Part shown: piece after piece, positions 25,680-36,456 of the stretch
How positions within the stretch are numbered: the first letter of the stretch is position 1
Layout: every line of letters starts with the position of its first letter
Assembly: GCF_026210795.1 (NCBI RefSeq)
Contig: NC_089444.1
Coordinates: 2,780,501 to 2,844,500 of the forward strand
Direction: 5' to 3'
Length of the DNA: 64,000 nt
Origin: Rhizophagus irregularis
Lineage: Eukaryota > Glomeromycota > Glomeromycetes > Glomerales > Glomeraceae
Program-made: the position numbers and the translations under genes
Notes under the pieces: model-generated
The model's input: the letters and a program-made list of their open reading frames with translations, nothing else
Database searches by the model: none
What the model was told of the DNA's origin: nothing

Positions 25680-26349
25680 TAGAGTTTGGAACCGGTTGTA
25701 TTTTTGGAAACCGGATTTAAAACGGGTGCAACCGGTTCGACCCTTTTCAAATCGGGTTTTACAAACCCGGTTGAAACCGATTTTTGTACCCGGTTTTATA
25801 TTTGTTTAATTATAATAAATAAATAATAAAGTACGTTCCTGGTTTTCAGTTAACTTATGGAATTCTACTATGATCTATCATACATCCTGGATTAGAGTTT
25901 CCATTTTTGCATCAGATTTCAAAATGTACGGGACACGTGACAAATTACAAAATTCTATTTGCTGACAACCTGCATGAATTTGTCAAGTGTACAGTACACT
26001 GTAATTTTGGCCAGAATTAAATGTGATCGGCATATAATTGGCCGAGTTTATAATTTCGGCCAGAATTACAAAACTTGTGTAACACAATTCACGAATTTGT
26101 GTACCATAATTTTCTATAACTGATAAAAATCCCGGTGGCTAAACTATTTACCCGGTATCACGTGATTTATAATTTCGTAATTCGGGCCGGCACTATAAAG
26201 TTTCGATATCATGCCGGGTTGAGCACCTGGTTGCACTCGCTTTAAACGCAAACCGGTTTTTGCAGCATGAATCCGGATTGAACCGAATCGTAAAAAAAAC
26301 GGGTAGAACCGGTTTAAAAACTGGATGGTGCATCCGGTTCCAAACTCTA
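25680..26349. mobile_element. hAT-like MITE (unit 1 only)
   Basis: Ends TAGAGTTTGGAACCGG on both strands, 670 bp. An 8-bp target duplication CCCGCATC lies at 25672-25679 and 26350-26357. Unit 2 has the empty site (CTCGCATC, near 54056-54063). The inner sequence repeats ACCGGTT and CCGGGTT words. No transposase; the small frames at 26144-26435 are not genes. Confidence 0.9.
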
Positions 26350-26403
26350 CCCGCATCCACATATGTGGATTCGTAAATAGAATATTTTGTCTCACATACA
26401 GGT

Positions 26404-26985
26404 TGATTAAACTTTGTGGAAATGCAATATTTCAAAGATTTCTTTGGCTAAATGGAGATGTCCTCCGATCAAATTAACAAGTACAAGAACAAAATTATGA
26501 ACCACATTATAAAGTATCAAAAATCCATTAGGTACCTACTAAATTAGATAACTTTGAACCTCATAAAGTTTATCATTAATTGAACATATTAAAAAGGTGA
26601 TAAGACCAGAATGTGAATTGACTAATATTTTTTTAGAAATGTGGGACTTGCTCCTAGAACTCCCAATCATCCATTTAATGCCTACAATCCTATGCAACGA
26701 AGAAATTTACAAGATATTAATCCATTATCTGTAAATACATGGGAAAGCAGTAGGTTACACTATTAGAAGATGCAGCTCATGCTATGAATCCTATACTGGG
26801 ATTAGAAATGAAGAATGCTTTTAAAGATGTTATATTTTTTAATACAAGAAATATAATTTTCTGGAGAATAATTAAGTAATGCTTGAGAAAGAATTTTAAG
26901 GATGAAATGCTAAAACGAATGTCCGTGTTGTGTTAAAATATACAGCATTTAAAACAAGCTTCTCCAGTTGATGAAACTTCCGCGG
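26404..26985 (+). pseudogene. FAD monooxygenase pseudogene, 3' half (unit 1)
   Basis: Homologous to the second half of pseudogene A: EQNYEPHYK, PTKLDNFEPHKVY, then after more breaks VTLLEDAAHAMNP (the GD.AHAM motif with Gly changed to Glu), then GLEMKNAFKDV. Many stops. Read with the inverted relic at 24715-25375 it makes up most of one gene. Confidence 0.7.
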
Positions 26986-26994
26986 AAAAGGCCA

Positions 26995-27440
26995 CCTCCG
27001 TACAAACCAATTTTATAAATCCGTACGTTAAACTTCAGGCCTTATATTTATCCGTACACTGAACTTTTTTTAATAATCACATTTCTATACACCAAACTTT
27101 TTTCTTTTCTTGGCTATTTTTTTTTTTGATTTCATCAATACTATCAATACTTCACTTCTACTTATGTTAGCATTTTGGGCGAATTTGAATTACTTCTTTT
27201 GCTGAGATTCATATTTATAATAAATTAACTGATAAAAAAAACATGATAAAAAGTATATTTATGAGTTTGTACGTCGAACCCCCTAATTCTAGAATAAATC
27301 TGTACGCGCGATGTAATTATTATTGTAAATCCGTACAACAAAATAAATCATTGTTTGTTTAAATCCGTATCCTAAACTTCGGCCAACTTTTCATATCCGT
27401 ACAATAAGAACTTCATTAAATTATAAAATCTGTACAACGA
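26995..27440. repeat. TCCGTAC-rich region (unit 1)
   Basis: The heptamer TCCGTAC occurs at least five times exactly (about 26998, 27021, 27052, 27335, 27397) and in near forms (TCTGTAC, TCCGTAT), usually as AAATCCGTACAA. No regular period. The region lies directly after the monooxygenase relic. Confidence 0.6.
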
Positions 27441-27492
27441 GGTCTTTATCAGTGTATTCAGGGGCTCTCGTTAGATATTTAATTATTATTGT

Positions 27493-27578
27493 ATAGTATT
27501 TAGGCAATAACGTGCTGTTTTCAATTGAGGCCATTTGATTGGCTCAGATTATACCACGAACGTTATTGCATACAATAA
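27493..27578. mobile_element. Small hairpin MITE, copy with damaged right end (unit 1)
   Basis: Left arm ATAGTATTTAGGCAATAACG is complete; the right arm has lost the CCTAAATACT part (compare unit 2, 55795-55882). Confidence 0.6.
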
Positions 27579-28000
27579 GTGTTTTATTATATAGATTCTC
27601 ACGATCACACTATTAATTATGTATTTTAATGATTTAAACAGTATTCATTTATTATATATATCATCAATAAAGCTATAAAGCTATTCAATAAATGTAAAAA
27701 AAATACAGTGTGATCCTATAAAGATAAATAATAAATGTTACTATTGCTACCGTTTAAGGGATAAGTTAGGAGTGATTGATTAATACTTGTACGTGACAAA
27801 GATTTTATCAATGATCCCATTATATTGTAATACATGTTATTCACATGACTCTCCCTATAATAACATTTTTTTTGTTATTTACATTGAGAAAGAAAAATAA
27901 TAAAGAAACATAAGGAAACAATAAGAAAAAATAATAAGACAAACAAGACAAGTAAATACTAAGAAAATAATAAAATATAATTATAATTTACGTGAAATTT
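27579..28000. other. A/T-rich sequence downstream of the split secreted-protein gene
   Basis: Matches unit 2 (about 55883-56421) with small indels. No gene seen. Confidence 0.4.
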
Positions 28001-28433
28001 TCAATTCCCACAACCGCAACTGCATTCAAGACATTGATAATATTTGTAACCGAGGACACCACATAAATTCGCACAACATTGGGGATAGAATCCACCACAA
28101 CCCAGTAAAAAGTTTCTATCAAGTTTTTGTATAAAAAATGTAAAATATGTTAGTATAATGAATTTAATACAATTATGAGCATCCATTTATACGAAATTTG
28201 TAATAAATATGTAGAATTTTTATTTAGAATTTGAAATAAATTTGTATATTATTTATTAGATTTTTGTAAGAATAATATATTAAATATGTATTAATTTTGC
28301 TATAAAATATTGATAATATAGTACTATACTAAAAATAATTAATAAAACTATTTTTTACGTTGCTTCTTATTATATTCTTGTTTATTATCATCATTTTTTT
28401 GTTGTGTTATATTACATTTACGATTAGAACGTC

Positions 28434-30020
28434 TTACTTGAAGGATTTCTTCTTGCTTTTTATATTATGTAATTTTTGTGTTGTTTTACGCTTGCGACCA
28501 CAATGTTTTACTTGAGGAGCCTCTTGATCATCTTCATGTTCATCAGTTTCTCGTTCTTCATCACCTTTTTGTTGTATTACGTTACACTTGCAACTAGAAC
28601 ATATTACTTGAGAAGTTTCTTTTTGTTTTTCATTATTATGTGTTGCTTTATGCTTGTTACCATGATCTTTAACTTGTGAAACTTCTTGATCAGTTTCTTG
28701 TTCTACATCACTTTTTTGTTGTATTACTCTATCAACTGCTTTCAATATATAATATAATTATTAGTTAATTATTTGTTAAGAATCTATAAAATGCATTATA
28801 ATTTATACTTACTTTGTGAAGGTTCATTATTAAGTTCTTCCAAACTTTTTATATTTGAGCTGTTAAATTCCAATAATGGCATTCTACAGTAATAATGCTA
28901 TAATTTCGAAATATTATATAATTCATTGATTAATTTACAAAAAAAAATTCATATAATATTTAAAAATTACCACAATTTTTTGTTGATAAAATTGATCCGC
29001 TTGTTTGTTGTTCTTCTTCATTGATTTCATCGTTAGATTCAACCACTTTTCTCTTAAATCTTTTGCTATTTCCATTTGGTTTACGAGATTTAAGTGTCTT
29101 TTGAGTTTTATCACTAAGAGTTGATCCTATATGTTTAAAAAAAGAGTATTGTTAAACAATTCTGCTGATCGATTTAAAAATTAAACATATGACTTACGCT
29201 TATAATTAACATGCCGACGGATCATCTCACGTTCTTCCCAATCACTTACAGTTCTGGAAAAGATGGATTTTTTTCGAAATTAAACAAATAAAAAATAAAC
29301 ATTAAGTTAAAAAAAATCAAACTAATAAATTCATGCCAATTATTTACCCTATCAATACATTTATTAATTTCACTAAGAGGCATATCATGATATTCAGTAG
29401 TAGGGCATAAAGGATAGAGCTTTTCAGCTACTAAAAGTCTCATAAACTCCTGCAATTTTTAGAGAACAATTTTTTTTTAAAAAAAATACAATTATAAACA
29501 TTACAATACCATATAACCATGCCAAATTCTTTTGGTATATGAAGATAAGAAGAAATGTTTTGGTGTTTATATTTTCCTTTTGAAATTGGCTATATGACGT
29601 GCAATAAAATTAAATACAGTAATAATCAGTAATAAACCCAAAAAATATGTATGTAAATATGTAATGTTTTAGTTAATTTTACCTGTTCAGGCTCATTGCT
29701 AGAGAATTCAGCAGTATCACTTTTTTGATTTATAATCTTTTTTTCATTTTTGTTGTATTATTTTTTCAATTTAACGATCCTTTTTTTATTTTCATTGCTA
29801 ATTTACTATCAGTTGATTTGGCTTCTGATATTTTTGGTTGATTTAATGTTAATAATTTTTTTGTTTTTTTCTGTTTTATTTTGTTAGTATTTTCTAGTTT
29901 TGCAATTTCTTGTTTAAGTTCAGCAATTTTTTTGGACGTTTCATTTTCTTCATATTCACTGTTAAAAGAGCTACTCTCAGAGTTGGATGTTTCAGTTGTT
30001 TCACTATCATTATATTCCAT
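28434..30020 (-). CDS. Unrecognised multi-exon basic/coiled-coil protein in the transposon
   Basis: I do not recognise this gene. Coding-like exons read on the minus strand from ATG at 30020: about 29766-30020 (acidic Ser/Glu start, then KKIAELKQEIAKLENTNKI, a short coiled coil), a piece ending NEPEQ with a GT donor at 29682, about 29510-29590 (ISSYLHIPKEFGMV), about 29346-29449 (FMRLLVAEKLYPLCPTTEY), about 29200-29256 (SDWEEREMIRRHV), about 28985-29126 (KSRKPNGNSKRFKRKVVES), 28812-28880 (PLLEFNSSNIKSLEELNNEP) and 28434-28741 (CSSCKC, then CGRKRKTTQK and a Lys-rich end). Introns have GT..AG borders; joints of the first two exons are uncertain and may hide a frameshift. Internal near-repeats (VIQQKSDVEQETDQE / VIQQKGDEERETDEHEDDQE) mark the last exon. 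A basic nuclear, DNA-binding accessory protein of the element is a guess. Confidence 0.4.
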
Positions 30021-30477
30021 TTTAGATAATATAGTAAATAGTGAATATTAAATAACTTGATAATATAAACTTATATGAAATTATTTTATTTTTTTTTCTT
30101 GCTTTGGAAGAAAAGATAAAAGTTGTAATCATTATAATCACGAAATTATGCTTAAACTATATATCAATTTTGGTGGCGCAGTATTTACGCCTATCCTATT
30201 ATTAATATATAAGCCCATTGTTGATTTTCTTATCATTAATAAGGAATGTGGCACAGCTGGAAATTTTAACAATCGTTGATTGTTTTGAAACATTACATAA
30301 TTTCCTAGCTAATATTGCATCATTTGCCTTACTTATTTCATAATTAGACTATTTATGGTGACATTATTATTTCTATACAGTGCTTAGAATTTTTATTATT
30401 TAAATTAAATCATATCATTTATAATCATTAAAAATATTATCAAAATTTTAATTATCAAAATAACAAACTAAAAAAAA

Positions 30478-30601
30478 ATGATTACAAAAAATTGTCAAAG
30501 AAAAAGAAAAAATAGAAGTAACAAAGGATTAAAAGTCTCTTGTAATTGCCTAAAATGCCAAAGGTTTCCTTTAGATGGATCTAGATGACACGTAAAATTT
30601 G
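30478..30601 (+). pseudogene. Transposase N-terminal CxCxxC relic
   Basis: ATG at 30478 reads a basic start, then VSCNCLKCQRFPLDGSR, a TGA stop, and HVKFG followed by a GT donor. CxCxxC plus a distant His fits the N-terminal zinc-binding segment of Tnp2/CMC-type transposases. The rest of the transposase is missing (30.6-31.4 kb is non-coding), so the element looks non-autonomous. Confidence 0.4.
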
Positions 30602-31642
30602 GTTAGTATATTGATCATATCCCTTATATTCGGCTGTAATTTTTCTGGGATCATCTGTATTTATTTATCTTTTTTTTTAATTTTGATGAATGTTTTCTAA
30701 TGTTCATTTATTTGTTTTTTTCTTTTTAGGCATTCTTTGAAGTACCTTAACTATACTTTTTATTAGTATGCAAATATTCTGGTTTATTAGTATAAACAGA
30801 CTTGAGGTTAGAGGTCATAAGCTATCCCACCAGCTGGCAAATTGTATGAAATTTCTTTAATTCTCAAAGAAAGCCTTGCTAAAGTCATCTTTAGTGTAGG
30901 TCTAGTAATACATTGCCTTAATTGAGCGTGGCTACAAAGTTTATGATTCTTAAACTATATATATATATATTGATATAATATTTTAGCATATTTTTCTAAT
31001 TTTTAAATTTGTGTATTTTTTACATATAGAATATGATATTCCATTAATTAATTTTCACCATATAACAAAGATATTGCAAAAATACGCTAGTTGAGCAATT
31101 TATTGATGTGAGAGTGATATAGATTCAAATTTCAAATGGTGAAAGTAATTAGTAATTGCACGAATTAAATAAATAGTACAAATTTCAAACAAATTTCAAA
31201 AATCTATATTAAATAATTGTACAATTTCTATTTAGAATTTAATAACTTTATAAAAAATCTACAATAATCACACATTTAAGTTTACGAAATAAAATTTAAT
31301 TTAATATTAAATGTCAGAATATTAATAATGTTACGAAAAGCCTACAATAATCATATGATTAAATTTTATGAAAAAATGCGATTTTATTCAATTATACAAA
31401 TACTAAACAAAAACTAGATAATTATTACAAAAATAAAACAAAAACTGCACGATTTTTATACAATGACTTTTTACTGGGCAATAATTGCATTCATTAAGTT
31501 TTCGATTAACTTTTGAAGGAAAATAGAAAAATTCTTTGGCAGGTTCAGTAGCATGTTCAAGGTAATTTATGGCAGGAATAGATTGAGTAACCCAGGCCAA
31601 AGTAAAGGTAAGAAACAAGGTAATAAGAATAAATTTTGGCAT

Positions 31643-33908
31643 TGTGATAAAGTAATAAGATAGAGTAGTCTTTAGTCGAATTTAAGATTTTTAAAATTTT
31701 ATTTGTTAATATTTTGTTAAATTTTGTACAGGAAGGAATACATACATTGTTTATATAAAAAAAATCGTTAATATTTGTTATTTAACGATAAATATAGTTT
31801 TCTTTGAAAGAATTCCTAGGCGTAGAATCGCATGCTCCTAATGACAAAAAATTAACCAGTTTTTTACCAATAAAGCGAGTCTCTGATATCATATGATACG
31901 TCATTTTCTACAAAATTTTTCTAAAGATGTAGAAAATAATAATCTACCACTTTATTTACGTTTTTTGATTGTGATTTGAAATTTATTCAGCACACAAATG
32001 TAAAGTTCAAAATGATTATTATACAATACTGGTAACAATTATTATGGCGTTGATGATTAATATAATAATCATTGCTCCTGACAACCATTTAATGACAAAA
32101 TTGGAAAATATGGTATGACGATTTTCCAAAAGAAGTTTCGCTCTATCTTTAATAAAGTGATCATCACAGAGATACAATCCTTTTTTTTTGTTTTTATCAT
32201 TATAAATATTATTATAAAAACTTGGTTTGAATGAGTAAAACCTACCAATTAAAGGTAATTATGTAAGTAAACGTATAAATTTAGTTTAATGATTTTAATT
32301 TTCATTGGTTATATTATTTATACGCAACGTAACGTAATGGTATCCAAATTCAAAACAAAAGGAGAATGAATGAGAACATGATACAAGATTTTAATATTGA
32401 CTTTTTAAGGTACGTAATGTAAATTTTGTAATATATTATTAAATTACATCTCATTTCTAACAGTAACACTGACAATAAAGATGAATCATCGGTTTCCTGG
32501 ACGGACTAACTATAATCTCTTTATCTGTTGGCATAGAATAGTTTTCTTAGTTTTTTTGATAATCTGATAAGTTTTTATTATTGATTTTGATAACTTATTT
32601 GTTTTCACAATTATTTTAATAACTTATTTCTGATTTATTTATTTATTTAAGCAGAGAAATGTAAAGAGATACATAATAAATGTGCTCAAAACTATTCTAG
32701 CTACTAGTTAATTTTCAATATTTCCCGTAATCTTAAAATCCATTTCAAGCCCTCTATTCTGACTATTGACTTCTTGCATAAAAACTAAAGTTACAATGAC
32801 CAGATATCTCTAAGAAAGGGTTGTTACTCAAATGTTTCTTTCTTAATTAGAAGGCAAGCTATCTAATCTTAGCTATGCGTATATTCTGCAATAGTATGCT
32901 AATTACTAGGGAACGGTAACTGTTGGAAGTCCGGAGCGAAAAGCAAAATCTTAATTAAACAATATTAAGCACGATAAATTTAATTGAAATATCAAAAAAA
33001 AGGATGTTTCGTCATTATAAAATTCAGTTTAAACAAAATTATCGTATATTTTCATTATATAAATAGGTTCTATTTTATCATGCATAAATAAAGAGTAACG
33101 TATAACCAAAAGAACCAATACGAATGAATGCCATTGACTCACACAGTGAGCGGGCGGACAACGGGATATTTGTGAAACTGACACGAATAGTATTTAGTCC
33201 TTCGCTTCACTCTGGACTAATTACATTATTAGTAGTAAAGGAATATGGTATTGTTGACCATCCGGGAAGGATAAAGGCCTAATAGTGCGCAATGTAATCA
33301 ATATTCTGAAGTGACGCAAAAGTTTAATCCCTGTAAAAAAAGTCAATCCATTTTTTATATTCCATCTTTCCGTAAATGGCTCATATTTCCAGAATTAATA
33401 ACCTTAGAATTTATCGAATTATTTATATTTTCCGTGAATGGATCCGCTAACCCTAATCCTACCTTACTAATCCTTAGCTCACCATTTTTTTCTTGTTGGT
33501 CAATATTTGCTCCAATGCATTTTGACAGCCATTTACAAAATTTGAGTAAAATAAAAACATTTGTCAATATATTTATTTTGTTAGAAATTATTTGCTTTAT
33601 ATTTCATAATAAATAGTAATCTTGTATAATAAACTTGTAAAATAAAAATAGCATCCAATTGGATATTGTACAATTGAAAATTGTGCAAAATGTTAGTTGT
33701 TTAGAAATATATAGTAAAAAATCTGGGATAATAAAATCGCTTTACAATAATTAAAACATTTATGATTACATCAATTCAGGTTCAATACAACTACTAAATA
33801 TTTTAGCAATTTAAAATTTTAATTTGTAAAAAAGTATGTTAAAAAAAAACAATAAAAGTTTATTTTTATAAATGCAAATAAATTATATGCTTTTTTTATT
33901 TAGACCTC
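31643..33908. other. Promoter flank and intergenic sequence (unit 1)
   Basis: Includes the TATATAAA box at about 31750-31758 for the secreted-protein gene, a frame-broken copy (about 32030-32240, minus) of the small frame at 57049-57228, and a TAACCCTAATCC telomere-like word near 33448. The frames at 33311-33616 have no coding character. Homology with unit 2 resumes at 33640-33908 and ends abruptly after TTATTTAGACC. Confidence 0.4.
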
Positions 33909-34026
33909 CCCTTCAATATATCCAATAGTCCATAATGGAGTCCACAGGCAGAACACCCACCCTCAAAATTTTCAGCCAGAAAGAATGATTATTTTGGAAT
34001 GAATGAAATGTAATGAAATATATAAT

Positions 34027-34106
34027 AGTTATTGGGTAGGGGGGTTGAAATATCACCGAACTGCGCAGCAGTTCGGATGATATTTTAACCACCATACCCA
34101 ATAACT
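34027..34106. mobile_element. 80-bp hairpin MITE
   Basis: AGTTATTGGGTA ... TACCCAATAACT arms with a second nested palindrome at the centre (CCGAACTGC.GCAGTTCGG, 34056-34076). Almost the whole length folds on itself. Confidence 0.7.
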
Positions 34107-34244
34107 GTGTTATTATGTAGACACTGATGATCATGCTTTTATGACATCATTACTATATCATACATAGTGCGAGAATAATATTTTAAGCTATTTTTAAACT
34201 ATTTTTAAACTATTTTATTCTCTGTCTCTTTTCTTTTATACTTA

Positions 34245-34539
34245 CCCTATAAAAAAAGAAAATTCGGAATTTGTCTTGAAAAGTATGGAAAATGTCCGGA
34301 AATTTTCCGTGCGTCCAGAAAACATTCAGAAACGGTCACGTTTTGGAACATTTTCCGGACGCTCGATTCTGGACAAATTCTGGACAAATTCTGGAGTGTC
34401 AAGAAAATGTCTGGAATTTGTGTGTCCGGAAAGTGTTCCAAAACGTGACCGTTTCCAAATGTTTTCCGGATGCATGGAAAATTTCCGGACATTTCCTATA
34501 CTTTTCAGGACAAATTCCGAATTTTCTTTTTTTATAGGG
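34245..34539. mobile_element. CCCTATAAAAAAAG-ended palindromic MITE
   Basis: 295 bp, ends CCCTATAAAAAAAGAA on both strands, with a TTA duplication at 34242-34244 and 34540-34542. The inside is an imperfect palindrome rich in TCCGGA and TCCAGA words; the overlapping small frames on both strands are artefacts. It sits 14 bases before the ATG of the recombinase gene at 34554, so it has probably replaced or separated its promoter. Confidence 0.85.
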
Positions 34540-34553
34540 TTATATTAACTAAA

Positions 34554-36237
34554 ATGTCACAAACGAAGCAAATAAATTTGAAAAGTAAAGAAATAAGGTA
34601 TTGTACACCTTTAATTTATTTTGCTTTATTTTGCTTTTTTTTTTGTTTTCTAACAATATCTATATTTTATGTTTTAGGATAGTTTGAAAACTTCTGCTTC
34701 TCTAAAAGAAAAAGTTGAATTTTATCGTGAATTTTCAAAAGTTAAAAATACAGTCAACGTGACAAATAATTGGATGGGTTTGTTAGAGAAGTTTCGAAAA
34801 GAACAATTATACATTGGTCAAATTCAAGAAGTAGAAAATGAACAAGTTTTAATTGAAAAATTGTGTTCTTATTTTGCTAATATGAGTAAAAAAGATGGTT
34901 CCGACTATTCTGTTAATTCTGTTAGAGCTTCTTTTGCAGCTATTAACTGCTTCCTTCAAGATAATTCAAAAATTAAAAGTATTGATTTATATAATGATGT
35001 TCGTTTTAAAGAGATAAGAAAAGTTGTAGATGAAAAGATTAGATATCTTTCTAATAATGGCAAAGGTGAAACCAAAGGATCAGACTCATTAGAAGCTGAT
35101 GAAATAACCCAAATTTTAAATCATAGATTGTTAGATGGCTCCACGCCTGAAAGATTGTTAAGAAGAGTATTTTTTATAAATGCAATTTATCTTGGACTTC
35201 GTGGTGGAGAACATACATTACTTAATGCAACTGATTTTGTTAAAAGTGAAGATGATGGATACACTGTTTTTATTTATTGTTCTAAGAATAATCAACATGG
35301 TTTTACTGAAAGCTGAGGAAAGGCAGATAAATTAACCTTACCAAGCCATCCGGATATTACTCCATTTATTGATCAATATTTATCATTACATCCTCATTAT
35401 GCAGAACCTGATTTTTACCTTCAAGAAATTGAAGAACAATTTGGTAATATTTCAAATTATTAATATTTAATTAACACTAAAAATTGATTTATTTTATTAT
35501 TAATACATTAGCATTAAGAACTGGTGTCTGGTATAAGCCAAATCATGTAGGATCCAAAAGATTAAATTCTTTTTTAAATGAAATTTGTAAAATTACTGGC
35601 GTAAATCTTAATGGAAGGAAGATTACTAACCACTCTGGACATCGTGCACTTATTCAAAATTGTGAAAAAATGGGAATTCCAAAAGAAGATATTAAATTAA
35701 TATCTTGCCATAGATCTGATGCTGGATTATCATCATACACTTTACCTACTGATAATAAAAAAAATGAGATTGTTGGACAGTTAATGAATAAAGTTCATAG
35801 GCAGTTGACTTCGGGTATATTGACATTGCTGTTCATTGATTTTTAAAGATTTATTAAATATTTGCATTTTATTATCAGTTAATGAAAAATCAGCAGAAAT
35901 AGTAAATTCTCAAATTTCATGTATGAATGAAAATAATAAACAAATAATGGACAAAGAGGATAATAATTTTAAAACTGCAAAAGAAGGTAAAGAATATTAA
36001 TTATTAACAAAATATTGTGTAGATTTATTGGATTTTTTTTATAATTTTTTTTTGTTACAATTTATTTTAGCTTTACTTGAAAAGTCTCGTGAAAATCAAC
36101 AAAATACTATTAAACAACCGTTAAAATTAACTAATACAAATCCACAATTAGAAATTTCGATGAATGTTGATCACTTTAAAGAGTTATTTGATTATGGTAT
36201 AATTTCTCAGCTTAACAGAAAAATCAATTTAGCATAA
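34554..36237 (+). pseudogene. Crypton-like tyrosine recombinase, one nonsense codon
   Basis: Five exons can be joined in frame by GT..AG introns: 34554-34597, 34683-35443, 35512-35814, 35879-35986, 36071-36237 (461 codons). An N-terminal helical core-binding domain (about 16-150) is followed by the catalytic domain: box I LGLRGGE with Arg188, box II TNHSGHR with His309, SCHRS with His335, and the nucleophile Tyr344 in GLSSY. Related recombinases usually have HSGRR; here the His-x-x-Arg position is His312, with Arg313 next, so one catalytic Arg may be lost. Codon 226 is TGA (35314-35316) in otherwise open sequence. A Lys/Asn/Gln-rich C-terminal tail follows. Such enzymes move Crypton elements by site-specific recombination; this copy is probably dead but recently so. 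Confidence 0.75.
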
Positions 36238-36456
36238 TATTCATGTTTATTATAAAAATCATAAAAGCAATATAAGTGATATTTAATCCATATGACGTAA
36301 TGTGTAAAAAATATCAGTAATATTATAATGATATTTGTACAATAAAGTTTAACTTAGTCTACTTAATCTGAAAAATATCAGTACGTTAAAAACAGCATGA
36401 TCCTATTTGGCTGCATAATAATTATTTTTACTGGTTATTAATTAAGCTAAAATACC

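Larger units (their letters stand above)
28101..31478. mobile_element. Gene-bearing DNA transposon with CCCAGTAAAAAGT ends
   Basis: 3378 bp with 13-bp perfect terminal inverted repeats CCCAGTAAAAAGT, and a 3-bp duplication CAA; the empty site is seen in unit 2 near 56518-56521. Three-base duplications and a CxCxxC protein relic (30478-30601) suggest the CMC (CACTA-like) superfamily, but the ends are not canonical CACTA. It carries a multi-exon minus-strand gene (28434-30020). The ends resemble those of the two small elements at 34245-34539 and 54581-54845 (CCC, two bases, TAAAAA), which also have 3-bp duplications. Confidence 0.85.
28001..31642 (-). pseudogene. Cys-rich secreted-protein gene split by a transposon (unit 1)
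   Basis: The same gene as the intact 86-codon copy at 56422-56682. The 5' part (31482-31642) encodes the signal peptide MPKFILITLFLTFTLAWVTQ through NECNYC. Then a 3378-bp element (28101-31478) interrupts the reading frame. The 3' part (28001-28100) encodes GGFYPQCCANLCGVLGYKYY and the final CLECSCGCGN. The CAA target duplication lies exactly at the break (28098-28100 and 31479-31481). Without precise excision, only a truncated, 5'-half product is possible. The promoter TATA (31750-31758 region) is unchanged from unit 2. Confidence 0.9.

Noticed and set aside
33311-33616. 101-residue frame and its antisense partner
   Set aside because: No ATG at the start, not conserved in unit 2, no recognisable motif.
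34247-34548. Overlapping frames of about 80-90 residues on both strands
   Set aside because: Produced by the TCCGGA-rich palindromic MITE.
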